From the NCBI RefSeq assembly GCF_011386835.1, contig NC_088791.1:30416998-30480997 (forward strand): DNA of 64,000 bases, given 5' to 3'. Shown here piece by piece: positions 57,925 to 64,000 of the stretch. The DNA is from Chrysemys picta bellii (Eukaryota; Chordata; Testudines; Emydidae). Position 1 is the stretch's first letter; each line of letters opens with the position of its first letter. The translations under genes were made by a program, and so were the position numbers. The notes under the pieces were generated by a model. The model was given only the letters and a program-made list of their open reading frames with translations, ran no database searches and had not been told where the DNA came from.

Positions 57925-59290
57925 GTAACCGTATCTCTGGTAATCTCATCCACAAACACAAATTCAGCTACCATCTCTATGCTGATGACTCTCAGATCTA
58001 CCTCTACTCCAGACCGGTCTCCTTCTGTCCAAACTAAAATTACAGCTTGTCTGTCAGCTCAAGCTCTACGTGGCTAAAACAGATCTCTTAATATCCCCTC
58101 TCTTAACATCACTCTTCTCTGTGCATCCCTCCATTGGTTTTCCCCTCTTCTTTATTACATCAAATATAAGCTGCTTGTCTTCCTTTCAAGGCTCTTTGCA
58201 GCCAATCCCCACCATACTGATCCTCTCTCATTCACTATCAAGCTGTTGACCCATGCCTTCGATTGACCCATGAAGCCAGTCTCCATCGCCCACTTGTTAC
58301 ATTTTCAAATAAAAACAGTTGTGCTTATTCCAGGGATGGACAAACTACGGCCTGAGGGCCACATCTGGCCCTCCATACATTTTAAACTGGCCCCCAAGCT
58401 CCTGCCGGGGAGCGGGGTCAGGAGCTTGCTCTGCTCTGCGTGGCTCCTGGAAGCAGCGGCATGTCCCACCTCTGGCTCCTACATGTAGGGACAGCTAGAG
58501 GGCTCCACGCACTGCTCCAGCCCCAGCACAGCTCCTGCACCTCCCATTGGCCGGGAACTGTGGCCAATGGTGGCTGCAGGGGCAGTGCCTGCGGATGGGG
58601 CAGTATGCAGAGTTGCTTGGCCGCACCTCCGCGTACGAGCGGGAGACGGGACATGCCACTGTTTCTGGGAGCTGCTTTAGATAAGTGCCGCCTGGACCCT
58701 CCACTCCTGACCCGTCCCGCACCCCAACCCCCTGCCCCAGCTCTCTGATCCCCCTCCAGCCCTCTTAACCCCTTGGTCCCAGCCCGGAGCACCCTCCTGC
58801 ACCCATAACCCCTCATCCCAGTCCCACCCCAGAGCCCGCACGCCCAGCCAGAGCCTTCACCACCTACCGCACCCCAAACACCAATTTTGTGAGCATTCAT
58901 GGCCCGCCATACAATTTCCATACCCAGATGTGGCCCCGGGCCAAAAAGTTTGCCCACCCCTGGCTTATCCTATGCTGCTTCTCATGCTTGGGAGGTACTC
59001 CCCATAATCATCTGCGACTGAAAACTACCTCATGTCATCCTTAAAACTCTTTATCCTCTTGCCTACAAAAAACCTTGATAATGGTTAGGCAGCTGGTGTG
59101 CTGAGACCACTGCCTATCATGCTGACTCCTTGTACTCCCCCAACAGCCTGTATTCATCTGTTATCTCCTGTTTTAAATAGTGAATTCTTTGGGACAGGGA
59201 CTCCTTTTCTTCTGCGTTTGCACAGCACTTACCACAGTAGGATCCTGATCCATCACTAGGGCTCCTAGGCACTACGGCAATATAAACTAT
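57925..59290 (+). mobile_element. L2-like LINE (RT fragment and 3' end), split by a hAT element
   Basis: The text ATCCACAAACACAAATTCAG reads IHKHKFSYHLYADDSQIYLY, the RT catalytic motif of L2-type LINEs (YADD). Further coding text is broken by stops. After the hAT insertion (58331-58962) the 3' end resumes, ending with TTTGGGACAGGGACTCC, CACAGCACTTACCACAGTAG and GGGCTCCTAGGCACTACGGC. 5'-truncated or interrupted upstream by 57352-57891. Confidence 0.75.
58331..58962. mobile_element. hAT element with 8-bp TSD
   Basis: The ends CAGGGATGGACAAACTACGG and GTTTGCCCACCCCTG are inverted. The sub-terminal GGCCACATCTGGCCC faces CAGATGTGGCCCCGGGCC. The flanks GCTTATTC (58323-58330) and GCTTATCC (58963-58970) match at 7 of 8. 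The GC-rich core has no transposase; open frames on both strands are compositional. Confidence 0.9.
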
Positions 59291-59337
59291 AATAACTTAT
59301 CACCCGGAAAAGGATTTAGCTGAGTTTATTGAAGTCA

Positions 59338-59861
59338 AAAAGAACAGGAGTACTTGTGGCACCTTAGAGACTTACGGTACGTCTACACTTACCGGAGGGT
59401 CCGGCGGCAGGCAATCGATGTTCTGGGATCGATTTATCGCGTCTGGTTTAGACGCGATAAATCGATCCCGGAAGTGCTCGCCGTTGACGCCGGTACTCGG
59501 CGAGAGGAGTACGCAGCATCGACAGGGGGAGCCTCCCTGCCGCGTCTGGACCCGCGGTAAGTTCGGACTAAGGTACTTTGAATTCAGCTACGTTATTAAC
59601 GTAGCTGAATTTGCGTACCTTAGTCCGAAGTGGGGGGTTAGTGGGGACCAGTGCTAACAAATTTATTAGAGCATAAGCTTTCATGGACTACAGCCCACTT
59701 CTTCGGATGCATATGTTATGCATATGTTATGCATCCGAAGAAGTGGGCTGTAGTCCACGAAAGCTTATGCTCTAATACATTTGTTAGTCTCTAAGGTGCC
59801 ACAAGTACTTCTGTTCTTTTTGCGGATACAGACTAACACGGCTGCTACTCTGAAACCTGTC
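59338..59861 (+). mobile_element. Palindromic PLE tail insertion with 13-bp TSD, holding a MITE
   Basis: TTTATTGAAGTCA flanks both sides exactly (59325-59337, 59862-59874). The left part is inverted tail beginning AAAAGAACAGGAGTACTTG. It is interrupted by the MITE 59375-59653, then continues to a turn at ATGCATATGTTATGCA near 59708-59735. The right part is the forward tail to the full ACTCTGAAACCTGTC end. The hammerhead-like core reads CCGAAGA. Confidence 0.92.
59375..59653. mobile_element. Harbinger-type MITE inside the PLE palindrome
   Basis: The left end CGGTACGTCTACACTTACC resembles the other Harbinger MITEs; the right end is GTGGGGACCAGTG. The triplets TTA (59372-59374) and CTA (59654-59656) flank it. 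The interrupted PLE tail (GAGACT...AACAAATTTATTAGAG) resumes exactly. Internal hairpins: GATCGATTTATCGCGTCT with AGACGCGATAAATCGATC, and TTCGGACTAAGGTAC with GTACCTTAGTCCGAA. Confidence 0.88.
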
Positions 59862-59874
59862 TTTATTGAAGTCA

Positions 59875-61544
59875 TGATCTTAAAGTTTGATCCTGAAAAA
59901 ATAGCCCCAAAGAGTAATATAGAAGGTTTTCTCTTGTATTTTAATTTCTGTTTCTTCCACAGCATAGAATTACTTTGTTGCTCTGTGTTTCTGAGTGCCG
60001 GCTGGAATTTAAACAGCCCTGTGATATTGAAGTGGTGTGATTAGGTGGTACATTCCACGTGGATCAACTGTCCTACAGCTCTGTCTGTTTGTCTGTCTGT
60101 GTCAGCGAGAGACACACACACACACATATATATAGATCTTTCTATATCTATATATATCTGGTAATAGCAACCACAGTGCAGCTGTGTAGGTGCCCCAGCC
60201 CTTACTTATGGGTTGGCAGGAAGGATTCCATTTTCACCATCTGTCTTTACACAGTTCATATGGTTTTACTTGGTCTATCCATTAGGGACCAGGATATGTC
60301 ACTGTGAAGTATCACCCCTTTCAGTCTTGGTGGGTAGACAGGGCAAGAACCCCTGAAACTCCTCTCTGAAAATTTAAACAGAATAGAGGTTTTTGCACTC
60401 TCTTTTTCTAACCGCTAATGGACTACTACTGTTTTGGGAAAGAAGAAACCCAGAGATTGTGGCCTGGGACAGAGCCCCCATGGTTCTGAGGGAGGAAGTG
60501 GCTTTGAAGAGTTGGAGAGTGACACTTGGACTTCTGCCTTTGTTCACAACAGAAGACTGGAGTTCTCAGCAGGGTAGGGTGGGGGCTGGCGTGCCCCTTT
60601 GGCAATGGATCGCCACCACACGTCTTGATTACCATCTGTGAAACAAAGCACATCTGGTAAATAGGATAATCCTCAACATGTACTGAAAGCATAACATAAT
60701 TTTTAACTGAATAAAAGCCTTAATGTTTTGTTGATTAGAAGACCACTTGCATGAAAATGCATAAAACTAAAACTGCCTCCTGCAAATTCTGATGTGCGGT
60801 GGCTTTAGTGTTGCATTGCTTTGCTTTTGTGTAGGAGAATTTTATTGGATTTTATTCAGTGATAAATTGTGTTTTCAGGAGTGGTAATATATCATGGTTT
60901 TCCTAGACAGAATGAAATTGTGATCTCGAAGCAAATCACTCCCATAGGTGAAACAGACTGAAATTTGTACTCTGCTTTTAAAATAGAACTTTCTGAGCCA
61001 AAACTGCATACTTGCCTTCCCTGTGCCTGGGGCATATTTGTATACCAAAGAAATATTCTTATATGCTGTACAAAGGATATCATCTGAACACATGGTAGTT
61101 GCATTGAAATTTATATTAGCCTCTTGAAACACTTCACTATTCCTATAGTATGGCAAACTGTACTTGTGGGTCAGAACTGCACTGCTTGCTCTACTATCAG
61201 ATTGGCCTATGTTTGCTTCTGTCCACAACTATAAATAAATTGTTCCTGACACTCCTCTTCATTTTTTTTTGAACCAAGAAAAAGCAATCATCTGTTGATG
61301 CAACTTACTGCTAGTATTGTAGGAAATAACATTCTGTATCAATAGTATTATCATGTTGTAGCTTTCCTTGATGAGATCTCTCTATTAAAATTGAGCTTTT
61401 ATCTCTTCAGAAATCTGAAAAGCTTCCATTTGCTTAACTGTTTGGAGATGATTTGGAATGGCTTAATTCCTTTACAATACTGGAGTGAAAATATATGCAT
61501 TTAAAATTATGGGAGTGCCAATGGAGCCCAAGGCCAATCATCAT
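59875..61544. other. Unannotated intronic DNA with a CA/TA microsatellite
   Basis: Mixed (CA)n and (TA)n tract at about 60109-60160 following a GTCTGTCT run. No gene or transposon edge otherwise. Confidence 0.5.
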
Positions 61545-61730
61545 ATTCTTAAACACATTTTATTATTATTAAATATTTTTATTCCCAAAGTGTCTAGGAG
61601 CTCTAGGCATGGACCCCACTGTGCTTGGCACTGTACAAACACAGAATAAAGACTCCCTTCCCTACAGAACTTATAGTCTAAAACAAGAGACCACAGGCAG
61701 ACAAATGCAAGGAGTACAAGGAAACAATTG
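61545..61730 (-). repeat. L2-like 3' end
   Basis: TGTGCTTGGCACTGTACAAA, then CACAGAATAAAGACTCCCTT and ACTTATAGTCTAA is the reverse complement of the L2-like tail at 59173-59290. Confidence 0.65.
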
Positions 61731-61813
61731 GACAATATTGGTCATCATGATAGGCAGTGGTGTTGGCACACCCATGGCCTAACTGCTGTCGTTTTTTGTC
61801 TGTATACTGCATC

Positions 61814-62411
61814 CAGGGTCCGTGCAATCCATTAGGCGACTTAGGTGGTTGCCTAGGGTGCTAGCATTTGGGGGGCAGCATTTCGGGTCCTTCAGCGGTG
61901 ACTGCGGCTGCTGGATCTTCGGCTGCCCTGGTCGTCATCGGCATTTAGGCAGAGGGAGCTGGGGGAGAGGAGTGCGGGGATGGCCGCCTGCAGCAAGTAA
62001 AGGTGGGGCATGGGGCGGCACGCAGGGGAACTCCCCGCCCCAGCTCACCTCTGCTCCACCTCCTCCCCTGAGCACGCCGCCCCGCTCTGCTTCTCTCCCT
62101 CCCAGGCTTGCGGTGCCAAACAGCTGATTGGAGCCACAAGCGTGGGAGGCGGGAGAAATGGAGCGGCGATGGCGTGCTCGGGGAGGAGGCGGAGCAGAGG
62201 TGAGCTGGGGCAGGGAGCTGCCGCAGGGTCCCCGGGTCGGGGGGAGCTGCCACAGGGGGGGGGCACCTCAGGGCGGAGGGGGGGGGGCGGGGAGCTGCTG
62301 TGGGGGGGGGTGCCTTAGGGCGGGGAGGGGAAGCTGCCACAGGGCTCGGGGGGAGGGGGGTGCAAAGTGGAAGTTTCGCCTAGGGCGTGAAACATCCTTG
62401 CACCCGCCCTG
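61814..62411. mobile_element. hAT element with 8-bp TSD
   Basis: The ends CAGGGTCCGTGCAATCC and TTGCACCCGCCCTG are inverted. The sub-terminal TTGCCTAGGGTG faces CGCCTAGGGCG. The flanks ACTGCATC (61806-61813) and ATTGCATC (62412-62419) match at 7 of 8. The GC-rich core includes G runs and inverted segments (CACCTCTGCTCC near 62046 with GGAGCAGAGGTGAG near 62191). No transposase. Confidence 0.88.
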
Positions 62412-62687
62412 ATTGCATCGTCTAAGTTTTTAAAAGGGCTCCATAATTTGTGCTGATCTGGATGTTCCCCTCACCCTTAGGTAATGGATCAGTTGGGTAA
62501 GGGTTGTAAGTTACAAATTTGGGAAGAACTCAGTCACTGAAAGATGTTGGGAACAATTTTCAAAAGCACCTATAGCTGTTTGGAAATGGGACTTAGGCTT
62601 CTTAATCACTTAAGCGCTTATGAAAATTGTATTTGTCTAAATATTTGTATATTTAGCGGCAATGGGAAGCTCCTGTCATAGTTGTAG

Positions 62688-62830
62688 AGTTTAGGGCCAG
62701 AAGGGACCACCAGATTATCTAATCTGACCTCCTGGATATCACAGAACACCAACACCAGCCAGCACCCGCACACTAAACCCAACAACCAGAATTAGACATA
62801 AGTATTACAGCCCGCAGGAGACTAAATTAT
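62688..62830 (-). mobile_element. CR1 LINE 3' end
   Basis: TTTAGGGCCAGAAGGGACCA, then CTAATCTGACCTCCTGGATA on plus is a CR1 3' terminus in reverse, severely truncated. Confidence 0.75.
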
Positions 62831-62914
62831 TATATGCTACAGGAAGAGAATAGGAGGGACTGAGATGCGCCAATGCCATAGGCACCTGCAATGGCAGAGA
62901 ATTGATTGACTGAC

Positions 62915-63015
62915 TTTCTCCAGGTCACATAGGAAGCCTGTTACAGTGCTAGGAACTGAATCCAAATCTCTTGAGTCCTAGTTCAGGGCCTTAACCACAA
63001 GGCCATCCTTCCTTT
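62915..63015 (-). repeat. MIR-like SINE fragment
   Basis: CTCCAGGTCACATAGGAAGC, then TGAATCCAAATCTCTTGAGT and TTAACCACAAGGCCATCC resembles the reverse complement of the MIR 5' half. Confidence 0.5.
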
Positions 63016-63213
63016 CTTACTTTTCCTAATTATAGGCCATTCTAGCCCATAATATGCTCTGTCCTTTGTGCGAAACTGTCCCACCCCTTACGTTGCCATC
63101 GACTGTGCAACATACTGTGTGACTTGGAAGTTTAATGGTACGTCGCATTATGCAAACAATGGGAGCACCTTCTACCACTCATGACTATCTTGTATTTCTC
63201 AACTTTGAATGTA

Positions 63214-63401
63214 CACCTCTACCCCAATATAACGCGACCCGATATAACATGAATTCGGATCTAACGCGGTAAAGCAGCGCTCCGGGGGGGGGCAGGGCTG
63301 CGCGCTCCGGCGGATCAAAGCAAGTTCGATATAACGCAGTTTCACCTATAGCGGTAAGATTTTTTGGCTCCCGAGGACAGCGTTATATCGGGGTAGAGGT
63401 G
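63214..63401. mobile_element. TA-flanked MITE (Tc1/mariner-type)
   Basis: The ends CACCTCTACCCCAATATAAC and GTTATATCGGGGTAGAGGTG are inverted with one mismatch. TA flanks both sides (63212-63213, 63402-63403). GATATAAC recurs three times inside. The core has a GC-rich GCGCTCCGG pair. 188 bp, non-coding. Confidence 0.9.
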
Positions 63402-63403
63402 TA

Positions 63404-64000
63404 TATCCTTCAGTGTACTGAGAGCAGGATCTTGGGTTGCATCACTTGTTTGCAACAAAGTACTACTGGGAACAGCTAGGTAAAAATGAAGTACAGAGTG
63501 ATTTTGGTTTTTAAATTTAAAAAAACCCAAGGTCTTATGCTTTGTTGGATCTTCCACAGCTTTATAGGGAACTCCAGCCAGTCTCTACAGAATAACATTT
63601 TTTTAAATGCAAAGAAATTTGATTAAGGTGGGACATGATTAGCGATACGTGTTTTCTGTTATTACATAAATGTGATATTCAGGCAATTGCATTTTGTCTT
63701 CATTATGCTGAAAATCATTAGAGATGTTTCCACTCAATACAAACTAACCAGCTTCCAAATTAAATATACTGGGCAGTACAAGAGATCTTAGTGTGTCTGT
63801 TATGTAGCTAGTATTTGCATTTTCAGTTGGTGCCCTTCCTCCTTGATGATTCTGCTGATTTTCTGCCTCACTAACCTATGCAACTCTATGCTATATTTGT
63901 AAATTCTATCTTATCCATTAGCCTTCAGTAACACTTAAATCATCGCAGAAGATAAATGATTTCTGTCTGTCAGTTACTGAAATTACTGATTAAGGAAAGG
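63404..64000. other. Unannotated intronic DNA
   Basis: AT-rich to the window end. No gene seen. Confidence 0.5.

Larger units (their letters stand above)
10735..64000 (+). other. SLC2A13: Intron downstream of the SLC2A13 exon (inferred, runs off the window)
   Basis: It begins at the GTAGGT donor. No downstream HMIT exon is visible on the plus strand; I looked for the continuation after EVGA and for the later membrane segments. The intron would therefore be longer than 53 kb, which fits the large introns known for this gene. All other coding-like segments in it belong to transposable elements. Confidence 0.7.

Noticed and set aside
58418..58957. 179-codon minus frame
   Set aside because: Within hAT element 58331-58962, with no domain.

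Overview
The window looks like a piece of a large intron-rich vertebrate gene, most likely from a cryptodiran turtle. The only host coding sequence I can support is one 209-nt internal exon (10526-10734, + strand). It matches the H+/myo-inositol cotransporter SLC2A13 (HMIT) and carries the PESPRWL sugar-transporter signature. The rest reads as SLC2A13 intron: about 10.5 kb upstream and more than 53 kb downstream with no further exon visible. The turtle assignment rests on three things: a tRNA-headed SINE with a CR1/L2-type tail (26045-26225) resembling the Cry-type Pol III SINEs of turtles, abundant CR1 LINEs, and hAT, Harbinger, Tigger-like, Penelope and DIRS fragments of the kind seen in turtle genomes. 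This is from family knowledge; no search was run.

Layout. 0-10.5 kb: CR1 pieces (1-1245, 2150-2865, 3415-3735, 4806-5915, 8246-10040), two of them split by hAT-type MITEs; the last ends about 0.5 kb before the exon. 10.5-10.7 kb: the exon. 11.9-13.4 kb: a hAT MITE, an old Penelope tail and a Tigger-like element with a 0.4-kb palindromic core. 17-30 kb: a TA-flanked MITE, CR1 pieces, a short Penelope insertion, a Harbinger MITE, a 1.9-kb Harbinger relic with Myb-like and transposase fragments, and the tRNA-SINE. 30.2-31.9 kb: a DIRS-like tyrosine-recombinase retrotransposon relic. 34.2-35.6 kb: a 1.4-kb fold-back element holding a hAT MITE. 35.9-39.8 kb: a nearly intact, very young Penelope-like element (PLE) in tandem array. 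40.9-42.3, 44.9, 48.1, 53, 57.4, 58.3 and 61.8 kb: GC-rich hAT or Tigger-type elements, many with exact target-site duplications (TSDs). 42.6, 47.9 and 59.3 kb: further Penelope tail insertions, two of them palindromic. 57.9-59.3 kb: an L2-like LINE. 63.2 kb: a TA-flanked MITE.

The most interesting object is the PLE. A 5'-truncated copy ending in a hammerhead-ribozyme-like tail is followed directly by a copy with a long reverse-transcriptase ORF and a GIY-YIG endonuclease. The unit is flanked by a 15-bp TSD and starts with an inverted fragment of its own tail. The two overlapping copies differ at only six places over about 925 bp. Two other insertions in the window show the same inverted-tail architecture, so it looks like a recurrent outcome of the insertion mechanism. 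Boundaries given to the base come from reading TSDs or terminal inverted repeats (TIRs) directly; others are approximate.
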